From: Pseudomonas bananamidigenes
GTDB taxonomy: Bacteria > Pseudomonadota > Gammaproteobacteria > Pseudomonadales > Pseudomonadaceae
Direction: 5' to 3'
DNA: 64,000 nucleotides
Assembly (NCBI RefSeq): GCF_001679645.1
Contig: NZ_LRUN01000072.1
Span: forward strand, 21,714-85,713
A program made the translations under genes and the position numbers. Below the pieces are notes generated by a model. It ran no database searches. It was not told the DNA's origin and saw only the letters and a program-made list of their open reading frames with translations. This document shows, one piece after another, positions 53,435-62,585 of the stretch (its first letter is position 1; each line of letters begins with the position of its first letter).

Positions 53435-53634
53435 TCCTAAGGGGCGGGTCGACACGGCTATGACACGTACAGCCTTCCCGCCCCGGGTAAGGTGTGCGTG
53501 TCATAGGTCTTGTCAAACCCTGCGAACCGTCTGTTGCGGACGCTTGGGTCGCATACGCCATGATCTGAGGATCAAGTATGTTGACGTATACCGGACGAGC
53601 TTGGCGCTCGTGGGAGACTACTCCCCTAGGACGG
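53435..53634 (-). ncRNA. yybP-ykoY manganese riboswitch and expression platform
   Basis: The minus-strand leader begins with the conserved CCTAGGGGAGTAG (around 53630) and carries CGTCAACATACTTG (around 53584), the hallmark cross-loop segments of the yybP-ykoY aptamer. The 3' part contains CACACCTTACCCGGGGCGGG. An 8-base GGGGCGGG (53484-53477 on the transcript) can pair with CCCGCCCC (53448-53441) directly before the ribosome site TTAGGA. A competing stem TGACACG/CGTGTCA (53503-53497 with 53467-53461) is also possible. This suggests control of translation of the exporter. Confidence 0.85.
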
Positions 53635-53678
53635 AGCGGATTCTGCCTAGGCGCAATCCATTCGGCAAGCACTTATTT

Positions 53679-54677
53679 TCAGCTACGCCTGGCCTGGTAA
53701 ATCCGGAAACCATCGCCTTCGGCCTTGGTCGCGCACGGGCCTAGATGCTCTTCGATCAATGGCTGATACTTCAGGAAGCTGTTGGCCACAAGGCGCAGTT
53801 CGCCACCTTTTTTCAGATGTTTTGCCGCTTTTCGCAGCAAGTTCTCGGTGGCGAAATAATCGGTGTGAACACCGGTATGGAACGGCGGGTTGCTCAGAAT
53901 CGTGTTCAGATCCATCGGTGCTGCGTCGATGCCATCGCCGGTCAACACCTCGGCTTCCAGACCGTTGGCCGCCAGTGTCAGGCGACTGCTGGCGGCAGCG
54001 AAAGCATCGACGTCCAGCAGGGTGACCTGATTGTGCGGATAGCGACGCTTGACCGCCGCGCCGAGTACGCCAGCGCCGCAACCGAAGTCCAGCAGATGAC
54101 CGCTCGGCAGTTGGTCCAGATGTTCCAGCAGGAGGGCGCTGCCGCGATCCAGTCGGCCATGGCTGAACACGCCCGGCAGGCTGATGACTTTCAGCGGGCC
54201 TTCGGTCAGCGGCAGTTCGTAGGTCTGGGCCAGGCTTTCCAGGGATTTGGCTTGCGGGGCATTGGCCACCGTCACTTGCCACAACTGGCAGTGACGCGCG
54301 CTGTCGAGCTTGCGCGGCTTGCCGAATGAGTTGAGCTGTTTGGACGCGCCTTCGATGCCGCTGCGTTTTTCCCCGACCAGAAACACTTCGCGCCCGGCCA
54401 GACGTGCGGCCACGGCATTGAGGATGTAGTCGGTCAAATCCCTGGACTTGGGCAGGAATACCACTGCGCTGTCGAACTCGCGCTCCGGCACATTCACGCC
54501 GAAATGGCTGCGACCTTTGAAACGTTCCTCGAGCGCCGCCTGATCGCCGGCATGCCAGCACCAGCCGAATGCGTCGGGCAGGCGCCCGAGCAAGTCATCG
54601 GCGGGCAGACCGGCCAGCAACAGCGAACCCTGGAATAAATCGACCTGACGAAGCAGTACTTCACTGCGCGGATCCAT
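53679..54677 (-). CDS. rsmC: 16S rRNA m2G1207 methyltransferase
   Basis: A 332-residue methyltransferase of the RsmC family. The C-terminal SAM domain contains HLLDFGCGAGVLGAAVKRRY (motif I, about 193-212) and the catalytic NPPFH in TILSNPPFHTGVHTD (about 258-272). The degenerate N-terminal half is also methyltransferase-like, as in E. coli RsmC. It modifies G1207 of 16S rRNA in the 30S subunit. The riboswitch promoter must lie close to its 3' end. Confidence 0.93.
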   Translation of the reverse strand: MDPRSEVLLRQVDLFQGSLLLAGLPADDLLGRLPDAFGWCWHAGDQAALEERFKGRSHFGVNVPEREFDSAVVFLPKSRDLTDYILNAVAARLAGREVFLVGEKRSGIEGASKQLNSFGKPRKLDSARHCQLWQVTVANAPQAKSLESLAQTYELPLTEGPLKVISLPGVFSHGRLDRGSALLLEHLDQLPSGHLLDFGCGAGVLGAAVKRRYPHNQVTLLDVDAFAAASSRLTLAANGLEAEVLTGDGIDAAPMDLNTILSNPPFHTGVHTDYFATENLLRKAAKHLKKGGELRLVANSFLKYQPLIEEHLGPCATKAEGDGFRIYQARRS

Positions 54678-54710
54678 AACTGCTCCCGTGAAAAAAAGTG
54701 CCGCAGTTTA

Positions 54711-55676
54711 TCAACTGACGACTCGCAGCGCCTTACCGCTGTAAAACGCCCGGGTGTTTTCCACCAGTTGGCCAACGATTCGCTGCCGGGCTTCGCGGCT
54801 GCCCCAGGCGTTGTGCGGGGTGACGATCAGGCGCGGGATGTCGCTGGCGAGCAGTGGATTGCCGTGGGTTGGCGGTTCGATGCTCAACACATCGGTGGCT
54901 GCGCCGCCGAGATGACCGTTGCGCAGCGCATCGGCCAGGGCCTGTTCATCGATCAGCCCGCCACGGGCGGTGTTGACCACGAAAGCACCGGGTTTCATCG
55001 ACGCCAGCTCGCGGGCACCGATGAAGTGTCGGGTGTGTTCGTTGAGCGGGCAGTGCAGAGTGAGGGCGTCGATCTGTGGCAGCAGTTCTTCCAGCGGCAG
55101 GCGATCCGGACGGGCCGGACGCCCCGGAATCTGCCCGAGCAACACACGCATGCCAAAGGCCTCGGCCAGTCGCGCCACCGCGCCACCCAGTTCACCATGT
55201 CCGAGCAGCCCGAGGGTCTTGCCCTCCAGCTCGACGATCGGGTAGTCCAGCAGACAGAACTGTTTGGCTTGCTGCCAGCGGCCTTCGCCGACGGCCTTTT
55301 GATAATCGGCAAGACGCGTGGCGAGATTGAGCAATAGCATGACCGTGTGTTGCGCCACTGAAGGCGTGCCGTAACCCTGACAGTTGCACACGGTGATGCC
55401 CCGGGCGCGGGCGGCGGCCAGATCGACATTGTTGGTGCCGGTGGCCGTGATCAGGATCAGTTTCAGTTGCGGGTTGGCGTCCATGGCGGCGGCATCGATC
55501 AGGATCTTGTTGCTGATGGCCACGGTCGCGCCTTGCAGGCGTTCGGCAACCTGAGCAGGCAGCGTCCGGGCGAACAGTTGCAGGTCGCTGAAGCAGGCTT
55601 GCAGTGGCGCGAGGTCAAGGTCGCCCAGATCCAGGGAAGGGTGATCGAGGAATACGGCGCGGTGGGCGTTCGTCAT
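54711..55676 (-). CDS. D-2-hydroxyacid dehydrogenase
   Basis: A 321-residue NAD(P)-dependent enzyme. The dinucleotide fold has LGLLGHGELGGAVARLAEAFG (about 148-168), and the catalytic Arg, Glu and His are in FVVNTARGGLIDEQALADAL (about 230-249), and PHNAWGSREA near 285. The ATG at 55676 has AGG about nine bases upstream. The family includes glycerate and hydroxypyruvate reductases, and this one is not assigned a definite substrate. Confidence 0.9.
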   Translation of the reverse strand: MTNAHRAVFLDHPSLDLGDLDLAPLQACFSDLQLFARTLPAQVAERLQGATVAISNKILIDAAAMDANPQLKLILITATGTNNVDLAAARARGITVCNCQGYGTPSVAQHTVMLLLNLATRLADYQKAVGEGRWQQAKQFCLLDYPIVELEGKTLGLLGHGELGGAVARLAEAFGMRVLLGQIPGRPARPDRLPLEELLPQIDALTLHCPLNEHTRHFIGARELASMKPGAFVVNTARGGLIDEQALADALRNGHLGGAATDVLSIEPPTHGNPLLASDIPRLIVTPHNAWGSREARQRIVGQLVENTRAFYSGKALRVVS

Positions 55677-55738
55677 CAACTGTACCTGTCGTGCTGTGAA
55701 GGGAAGGCGTAATCTGCCGAGCCTAACAGATGAAACAC

Positions 55739-55828
55739 CTGTGGGAGCGAGCCTGCTCGCGAGGCGTCGTATCAGACAACAACGATGTGGCTGACACATC
55801 GGCTTCGCGAGCAGGCTCGCTCCCACAG
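55739..55828. repeat. REPIN hairpin upstream of the LysE-family gene
   Basis: A perfect 24-bp inverted repeat (arms 55739-55762 and 55805-55828; motif CTGTGGGAGCGAGCCTGCTC) encloses 42 bases. It ends 28 bases before the LysE-family start, so it could affect that gene's leader. Confidence 0.9.
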
Positions 55829-55855
55829 GAATGTAATGACCTCAAAGGAGCCCCC

Positions 55856-56485
55856 ATGTACTGGACCGAGTTCTTGACCGTTGCACTGATCCACCTGCTG
55901 GCCGTCGCCAGCCCCGGCCCGGACTTTGCCGTGGTGGTGCGCGAGAGCGTGACCCACGGGCGTCGCGCCGGTACCTGGACGGCACTGGGCGTGGGCACGG
56001 CGATTTTCCTGCACGTCGGTTATTCGCTGCTGGGCATCGGGCTGATCGTTTCGCAATCGATCGTATTGTTCAACGCCCTGAAATGGGCCGCTGCCGCTTA
56101 CCTGCTGTACATCGGCTACAAGGCCTTGCGCGCACAACCGGCCAAGGCCGTGACCGACGACCTGCACAAAGAGGCCGGCGAACGCACCGCCCGTGGCGCC
56201 TTCACTTCAGGCTTCGTGACCAACGGACTGAACCCGAAAGCCACGCTGTTCTTCCTGTCGCTGTTCACCGTAGTGATCAACCCGCACACGCCTTTGGCGG
56301 TGCAGGCTGGCTATGGGATTTACCTGGCCGCTGCAACGGCAACCTGGTTCTGCCTGGTGGCGATGCTGTTCAGCCAGCAGCGCGTGCGTGCCGGTTTTGC
56401 CCGTATGGGCCACTGGTTCGACCGCACCATGGGCGCCGTGCTGATTGCCATTGGCGTGAAGCTCGCGTTCACCGAGATGCATTGA
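55856..56485 (+). CDS. LysE/RhtC family amino-acid exporter
   Basis: A 209-residue inner-membrane exporter with six spans. The family start is MYWTEFLTVALIHLLAVASPGPDFAVVVRES (first span with the conserved SPGPD at about 20-24), and GLNPKATLFFLSLFTVVI at about 123-140 is another hallmark. The ATG at 55856 has AAAGGAG upstream. Substrates in this family are amino acids such as threonine or homoserine. Its own 3' end overlaps the AraC gene by 17 bases. Confidence 0.9.
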   Translation: MYWTEFLTVALIHLLAVASPGPDFAVVVRESVTHGRRAGTWTALGVGTAIFLHVGYSLLGIGLIVSQSIVLFNALKWAAAAYLLYIGYKALRAQPAKAVTDDLHKEAGERTARGAFTSGFVTNGLNPKATLFFLSLFTVVINPHTPLAVQAGYGIYLAAATATWFCLVAMLFSQQRVRAGFARMGHWFDRTMGAVLIAIGVKLAFTEMH

Positions 56486-57310
56486 TCGAGCTGAGCTGAT
56501 TCAGGGTGTTGAGGTACTCCCGGGGATTGTCCCCGAGCAAACGGCGAAACATCGCGCTGAACGCCCGCGCGCTGCCGTAACCCAGATCCCGCGCCACGCT
56601 CTGCACGCTGTCCCCGGCGAGCAGGCGGGGCAGGGCTTCCATCAGGCGCAGTTGCTGGCGCCAGGCATTGAAATTCATCTGCAATTGCTGCTGAAACAGC
56701 CTCGCCAGGGTGCGTGAGCTGGCCCCGACCTGCTGCGCCCAGTCTTCCAGGGTGTTGGGATGATCGGGCTCGCGCAGCAGCGCCAGGCAGATGTTTTGCA
56801 GGCGTCGATCGCTCGGCATCGGGATGTGCAACGGCAGGTTTTCGAGGCCGGCCAGTTCCTCCAGCATCAATTGCTGGATCAGCGGATTGTCGGCGTGGGG
56901 CGGGCCCTGCACCGCACGCAGGATCAATTCGCGCAGCAATGGCGTCACGGCCAGCACGCAACAGTGTTGCAGGCTGGCCGGGGACAGTTCGGGGGCGATG
57001 AACAACGAACGCATCTGCACATCCCCGGACATGAAGATCTCATGTCCACCTGCGGCGGAATCCACACCGCGCGGCTCGGTGGAATGACCCACGCCCCTTG
57101 CGCCGTGACCACCCGCATCACGCCGCTCACCGCATACAGCAACTGCGCCTCGCGATGCAGATGCAACGGCTGGTGTGCGCCGTCCAGGTAATCCCGGGGG
57201 TAGGCGCTCACCGGGCCGTGTTCGAAATGGCTGATCAACATGTCCGGTTCGCTGACTTGTATGGCAGGAATGCGCTTTTTCGCCAACTTAGCATAAGCGC
57301 TCACCCTCAT
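56469..57310 (-). pseudogene. AraC family regulator, frameshifted
   Basis: A cupin-type AraC regulator in two frames. The N-terminal part (to about 57045) encodes the sensor with LHLHREAQLLYAVSGVMRVV and IPPSRAVWIPPQVD. The C-terminal part (from about 57048) encodes the rest of the sensor and the AraC HTH (NTLEDWAQQVGASSRTLARLF and ARDLGYGSARAFSAMFRR). The frames join if one C is restored between GTGGAC and ATGAG on the minus strand (a G at 57044 on the plus strand), giving QVDHEIFMSG. The start is uncertain (57310 or 57241). It is divergent from the MFS gene. It may be a sequencing error. Confidence 0.75.
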
Positions 57311-57337
57311 CTGTTCACAACAAGAAAGCGTGCCGCG

Positions 57338-58522
57338 ATGAATCAATCCAGAAATGTCATTCGCTACATCAATGCAGCCCATGTGATCGATCACATGTTC
57401 ATGCTGATTTTTCCCGCTGCTGTCCTTGGCATGACCCAGGCTTTCGCCCTCGACTATGCCGCGCTGATCGGCCTGTCGCTGGGCGGTTTCATCGCGTTTG
57501 GCGCCTGTTCCCTACCGGCCGGGTGGCTCGGCGATCACTGGAGCCGACGACGGATGATGCTGGTGTTTTTCTTCGGTATCGGTGGTTCGGCGATCATCAC
57601 CGGCCTCAGTAACAGCCCGACGTCGCTGGTCATTGGTCTGACCCTGATCGGCATTTTTGCCGCGATCTATCACCCGGTCGGCACGGCGATGCTGGTGGCC
57701 TATGCGCAAAATCGTGGCCGCGAAATCGGTATCAACGGCATGTGGGGCAATCTGGGCGTGGCGTTCTCGGCACTGATTACCGGGTTGCTGGTGGCGCAGT
57801 TCGGCTGGCGCTCGGCATTCCTGATACCGGGGGCTGCGGCCATCGTACTGGGGATCGGTTTTGCCTTGCAGGTGCGTGAGGAACCGATCCCCAAACGCCC
57901 GCACACTGCGCTCAAGAGCGCCGCCGGCCAGCGCATTTCGATGGTCATGGTGTTCGGCGTACTGGCCTTGGCCACCGCCACCGGCGGTGTGGTATTCAAC
58001 GCCACCACCATGACCTATCCCAAATTGTTTCAGGAGCGCTTGCATGACCTGTTCGCCTCGCCGCAGACCCTGGGCGTGGTGGTGAGCCTGGCGTATGCGT
58101 TCGGTGCGGTGGCGCAGTTGAGCATCGGACAGCTGTTGCATCGGGTCAGCCTGAAATGGCCATTTGTCGTGCTGACGCTGTTTCAGGCGCCACTGCTGTA
58201 TGCCATGGCTTATGTCGAGGGCTGGGCGGTGATCGCGCTCGGTGCGGCGTTCATGTTCGTGGTGTTCGGTCAGGTGACGGTTAATGACTCGATGGTTGCC
58301 AATTTCGTTGCGCCGCACTGGCAATCCCGAGTGTTTGCCTTGCGTTACTGTTTATCGTTCGGTGCCAGTGCGACAGCGATTCCGCTGATTGCCTATGTTG
58401 AACCGCGCCATGGTTTTGTGGGGCTTTACCTGATTCTGGCTGGGTTCGGTGCTTTGACCTTCCTCGCTGCGGCGGTTTTCCCACGCACGCCTTCTGAAGC
58501 GGCTGTAGGGCAAACGGCCTGA
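57338..58522 (+). CDS. MFS transporter
   Basis: A 394-residue major facilitator with about 12 membrane spans, starting MNQSRNVIRYINAAHVIDHMFMLIF. Family features are GWLGDHWSRRRMMLVFF (loop 2-3 motif, about 63-79) and IFAAIYHPVGTAMLVAYAQNRGREIG, which recall Fsr-like exporters. The substrate is unknown. The ATG at 57338 is set by AAGAAAG upstream and by the divergent AraC gene. It stands opposite that regulator, a common layout for a regulated exporter. Confidence 0.87.
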   Translation: MNQSRNVIRYINAAHVIDHMFMLIFPAAVLGMTQAFALDYAALIGLSLGGFIAFGACSLPAGWLGDHWSRRRMMLVFFFGIGGSAIITGLSNSPTSLVIGLTLIGIFAAIYHPVGTAMLVAYAQNRGREIGINGMWGNLGVAFSALITGLLVAQFGWRSAFLIPGAAAIVLGIGFALQVREEPIPKRPHTALKSAAGQRISMVMVFGVLALATATGGVVFNATTMTYPKLFQERLHDLFASPQTLGVVVSLAYAFGAVAQLSIGQLLHRVSLKWPFVVLTLFQAPLLYAMAYVEGWAVIALGAAFMFVVFGQVTVNDSMVANFVAPHWQSRVFALRYCLSFGASATAIPLIAYVEPRHGFVGLYLILAGFGALTFLAAAVFPRTPSEAAVGQTA

Positions 58523-58669
58523 CCGGTGATGAAATCCGACAAATGCTGGCGCAAAGCTAGCATTTGTACGGCTCTGCAAATCATTCCTTTGGCTGATTTG
58601 GCTGGCGTATAAGGGTTCTAGAGTACAGAACTCCAATGCCAACACCGTGCAGTCAGAAAAGGGATTCTT

Positions 58670-60350
58670 ATGTTGCAGACTCGCGTTATTCCGCCCGCCG
58701 AAGGGGCCTACCAGTATCCATTGCTGATTAAACGGCTGCTGATGTCGGCGCCCGTTACGAGAAAACCCGCGAGATCATTTACCGTGACCAGTTGCGCTAC
58801 AGCTACCCGACGCTGATCGAGCGGGTTGCGCGACTGGCCAACGTTCTGACGGCCGCCGGTGTGAAGGCCGGCGACACCGTGGCGGTGATGGACTGGGACA
58901 GCCATCGCTACCTGGAATGCATGTTTGCCATTCCGATGATTGGCGCGGTGATTCACACCATCAACGTGCGCCTGTCGCCGGAACAGATCCTCTACACCAT
59001 GAATCACGCCGAGGACCGCTTCGTGCTGGTCAACAGCGAGTTCGTCGGGCTGTACCAGGCCATTGCGCCGCACCTGACCACGGTGGAGAAAACCCTGCTG
59101 CTGACCGATCTGCCGGAAAAAACCGCAGACCTGCCGAATCTGGTCGGCGAGTACGAACAACTGCTGGCGGCCGCGAACCCGCAATACGACTTTCAGGATT
59201 TCGACGAAAACTCGGTTGCCACCACCTTCTACACCACGGGCACCACCGGCAATCCGAAGGGGGTGTATTTCACCCATCGGCAACTGGTACTGCACACCAT
59301 GGGCGTGTCGACCATCATGGGCGCCATCGACAGCGTGCGGCTGCTGGGCACCAACGACGTGTACATGCCGATCACTCCGATGTTTCACGTACATGCCTGG
59401 GGACTGCCGTATGTGGCGACCATGCTCGGGCTCAAGCAGGTTTATCCGGGCCGCTACGACCCGGAATTCCTCGTCGAGCTGTGGCGCAAGGAGAAGGTCA
59501 CGTTCTCCCACTGCGTGCCGACCATCCTGCAGATGGTGCTCAACGCCAAGGGCGCGCAGGGCACCGACTTCGGCGGCTGGAAAATCGTCATCGGTGGCAG
59601 TGCGCTCAATCGTTCACTTTATGAGGCGGCCAAGCACGGGGCATCCAGCTCACGGCGGCGTATGGCATGTCGGAAACCGGGCCGCTGGTATCCTGCGCAC
59701 ACCTGAACGACGAGTTGATGGCAGGCACCGAAGACGAACGCACCACCTACCGGATCAAGGCCGGCGTGCCGGGGCCGCTGGTCGAAGCGGCCATCGTCGA
59801 TGGAGACGGCAACTTCCTGCCCGCCGACGGCGAAACCCAGGGCGAGCTGGTGCTGCGTGCGCCGTGGCTGACCGAGGGCTATTTCAACGAACCGCAGAAG
59901 GGCGCCGAGCTGTGGGCCGGTGGCTGGCTGCATACCGGCGACGTGGCGACGCTGGACGGCATGGGGGTGATCGACATCCGCGACCGGATCAAGGACGTGA
60001 TCAAGACCGGCGGCGAATGGATTTCCTCGCTGGACCTCGAAGACCTGATCAGCCGTCACGCCGCGGTACGTGAAGTAGCAGTGGTGGGGATCGCCGACCC
60101 GCAGTGGGGCGAGCGGCCGTTTGCCCTGCTGGTTGTCCGTGAAGGGCACACCATCGGGGCCCGTGAACTCAAGGAACACCTCAAGCCGTTCGTGGAACTG
60201 GGGCACCTGAGCAAGTGGGCGATTCCGAGCCAGATCGCCCTTGTTACGGAAATTCCCAAGACCAGCGTCGGCAAGCTCGACAAGAAGCGCATCCGCCTCG
60301 ACATCACCGAATGGCAGACCAACAACAGCACCTTTCTCTCGACGCTCTGA
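58670..60350 (+). pseudogene. fatty-acyl-CoA ligase (AMP-dependent synthetase), two frameshifts
   Basis: An intact version would have about 560 residues and activate fatty acids to acyl-CoA. It has the ATP motif TFYTTGTTGNPKGVYFTHR, TAAYGMSETGPLVS, GGWLHTGDVATLDG and PKTSVGKLDKKRIR. Reading is broken twice. Near 58747-58748 one G is missing (restoring it gives MSGARYEKTREIIY), and near 59638-59641 one G is missing from a run of four. Both are contractions of G runs. AAAAGGG lies before the ATG at 58670. The gene lies upstream of a DUF1302/DUF1329 pair. Confidence 0.8.
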
Positions 60351-60668
60351 GCGTCCTGCGGCGCGCCGAAAACGGCGCGCCAGCCCCACCAAGCAAGCGC
60401 TTGGCTTGTGAAATCGGAAAAATCAGCCATCCTTGCCGGGCCGACATGTGTCGGACTGGCGTAAGGACTGTTCCAGAGTGGCCGGCCACTGCAAATCACA
60501 CTTTAGAGGGATCAAGCAGTACCCCCTGCTGGCTATAGTCCGTCAAGGATTTTTAAGAACGGGGCAATGCAACATTGAAGCGATTTCGGGCAGCTCCTGG
60601 CACCCGGTCCTTCAGGCGTTTTTAAAAGTACTCACTGCCATAACAATAATGCACATGGAGTAGCGTCG
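60351..60668. promoter_or_regulatory. 318-base gap ahead of DUF1302 gene, with hairpin and palindrome
   Basis: GGCGCGCCG (60360-60368) and CGGCGCGCC (60373-60381) form a 9-bp hairpin with an AAAA loop, directly after the ligase stop and perhaps its terminator, though no T run follows. A perfect palindrome CAAGCGCTTG is at 60394-60403, similar in style to TetR-family operators. No gene is seen in the rest. Confidence 0.5.
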
Positions 60669-62558
60669 ATGACCTCAGTAAACCAGTTCTGGCGCCGGGC
60701 GAAACTGCCTCTGGCGGTCAGTCTTGCCTCCACGCTCGCCGGACCCGCATTCGGCGTCAGCTTCAATGTCGGTGAAATCGAAGGCCAGTTCGACTCCGCG
60801 CTCTCCCTGGGCATGAGCGTTTCGACCCAGCAGCCGAACAAGGACCTGATTGGTGTCAACAACGGTGGCCGGGGCCTGTCCCAGACCTCCGACGACGGTC
60901 ACTTGAACTTCAAGAGCGGGCAAGCGTTCTCGAAGATCTTCAAGGGCATCCATGACCTCGAACTGAAATATGGCGATACCGGTGTCTTCGTCCGGGGCAA
61001 GTATTGGTACGACTTTGCGCTGCAGAACCAGGACCTGGAATACAAGGACGTCAGCAATCACAACCGCGACGTGGCGGCCCGTTCTTCGGGTGGCCAGATC
61101 CTCGACGCCTTCATCTACCACAACTACGCCATTGCCGATGAGCCGGGCTCGGTGCGTCTGGGCAAGCAGGTGGTGAACTGGGGTGAAAGTACCTTCATCG
61201 GTGGCGGCATCAACTCGATCAACCCGATCGACGTATCTGCATTCCGCCGTCCGGGCGCCGAGATCAAGGAAGGCCTGATCCCGGTCAACATGTTCTACCT
61301 GTCCCAGAGCATCACCGAAAACCTGTCGGCCGAAGGCTTCTACCAGATCGACTGGCAGAAGACCGTGACCGACAACTGCGGCACCTTCTTCTCCCAGCCC
61401 GACATCGTCACCACCGGTTGCGACGACAACCTGCGTGTGCTGAACAAGCGCTCGACCATTCCGGGCATTGCCCTCGGCCCGCTGGCCGCCGCCGGTGTCG
61501 ACGTCAACGAGGAAGGCGTGCTGGTACGCCGCTCGCCGAACCGCAATGCGCGGGACAGCGGGCAGTGGGGCGTGTCCGCCAAGTACATGTTCGATCCGCT
61601 GGCCACCGAGTTCGGTGCCTACTTCATGAACTACCACAGCCGTGCGCCGATCTTCAGCGCAACCGGTGCGCCACAGTCGATCTATAACGGCGTCAAGGCG
61701 CTCCCGGGTCCATTCCAGGCCTTGGGGCCGCTGGTGGTGGCGGGTAACTCCGAGTATTTCATCGAGTATCCGGAGGACATTCGTCTCTACGGCCTGAGCT
61801 TCTCCACCACCCTGCCTACCGGTACGGCGTGGAGTGGTGAGATCAGCTACCGCCCGAACGCGCCGGTGCAACTGAACTCCACCGACATCCTGTTCGCCGG
61901 TGTGCGTCCGTTGGGCGGTGCCCTGACCAACGCTTCGATCCTCAACGGTGTTCCGGGCCAGGACCTGCACGGATACAACCGCAAGGAAATCACCCAACTG
62001 CAGACCACCCTGACGCACTTCTTCGATCAGGTCATGGGCGCCAACCGCCTGACCCTGGTGGGTGAAGTCGGCGTGACCCACGTCGGCGGGCTGGAAAGCA
62101 AGTCCGAGGCCCGTTACGGTCGCGATCCGGTCTTCGGTCCGGGTGAGCTGCCATCCACCAATGGCCTCAATACCTGCTCGCAGATCCTCAACACCTCGAC
62201 CATCAACGGTGCCGGTCCTGGCGCATCGACCAGCAACCGTTCCAGCAACTGCGACAACAACGGTTTCACCACCGCCACATCCTGGGGCTATCGCGCTCGT
62301 GCCATCTGGGATTACAGCGACGTGTTCGCCGGTGTGAACCTGAAGCCGAACGTGGCCTGGTCCCATGACGTCAAGGGTTACTCGCCGGGTCCAGGCGGCA
62401 ACTTCGAGGAAGGTCGCAAGGCCATCAGCCTCGGTCTGGATGCCGAATACCAGAACACCTACACCGCAAGCCTGGCTTACACCAACTTCTTTGGTGGCGA
62501 ATACAGCACGGTGGACGATCGCGACTTCGTTGCCCTCAGTGTTGGCGTGAACTTCTAA
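60669..62558 (+). CDS. DUF1302 family outer-membrane protein
   Basis: A 629-residue protein of the DUF1302 family, predicted outer-membrane beta-barrel. A signal-like segment ends at about residue 33 (LAGPAFGVSFNV). The body is rich in aromatic and Asn/Gly strands (for example FLYHNYAIADEPGSVRLGKQ and VRLGKQVVNWGE), and the C terminus VALSVGVNF ends in Phe, a BAM signal. These genes accompany DUF1329 genes and acyl-CoA metabolism of terpenes, sterols or long chains. It begins a two-gene unit. Confidence 0.88.
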   Translation: MTSVNQFWRRAKLPLAVSLASTLAGPAFGVSFNVGEIEGQFDSALSLGMSVSTQQPNKDLIGVNNGGRGLSQTSDDGHLNFKSGQAFSKIFKGIHDLELKYGDTGVFVRGKYWYDFALQNQDLEYKDVSNHNRDVAARSSGGQILDAFIYHNYAIADEPGSVRLGKQVVNWGESTFIGGGINSINPIDVSAFRRPGAEIKEGLIPVNMFYLSQSITENLSAEGFYQIDWQKTVTDNCGTFFSQPDIVTTGCDDNLRVLNKRSTIPGIALGPLAAAGVDVNEEGVLVRRSPNRNARDSGQWGVSAKYMFDPLATEFGAYFMNYHSRAPIFSATGAPQSIYNGVKALPGPFQALGPLVVAGNSEYFIEYPEDIRLYGLSFSTTLPTGTAWSGEISYRPNAPVQLNSTDILFAGVRPLGGALTNASILNGVPGQDLHGYNRKEITQLQTTLTHFFDQVMGANRLTLVGEVGVTHVGGLESKSEARYGRDPVFGPGELPSTNGLNTCSQILNTSTINGAGPGASTSNRSSNCDNNGFTTATSWGYRARAIWDYSDVFAGVNLKPNVAWSHDVKGYSPGPGGNFEEGRKAISLGLDAEYQNTYTASLAYTNFFGGEYSTVDDRDFVALSVGVNF

Positions 62559-62585
62559 GTACAGTTTTTCAGGACGAACAAACCT

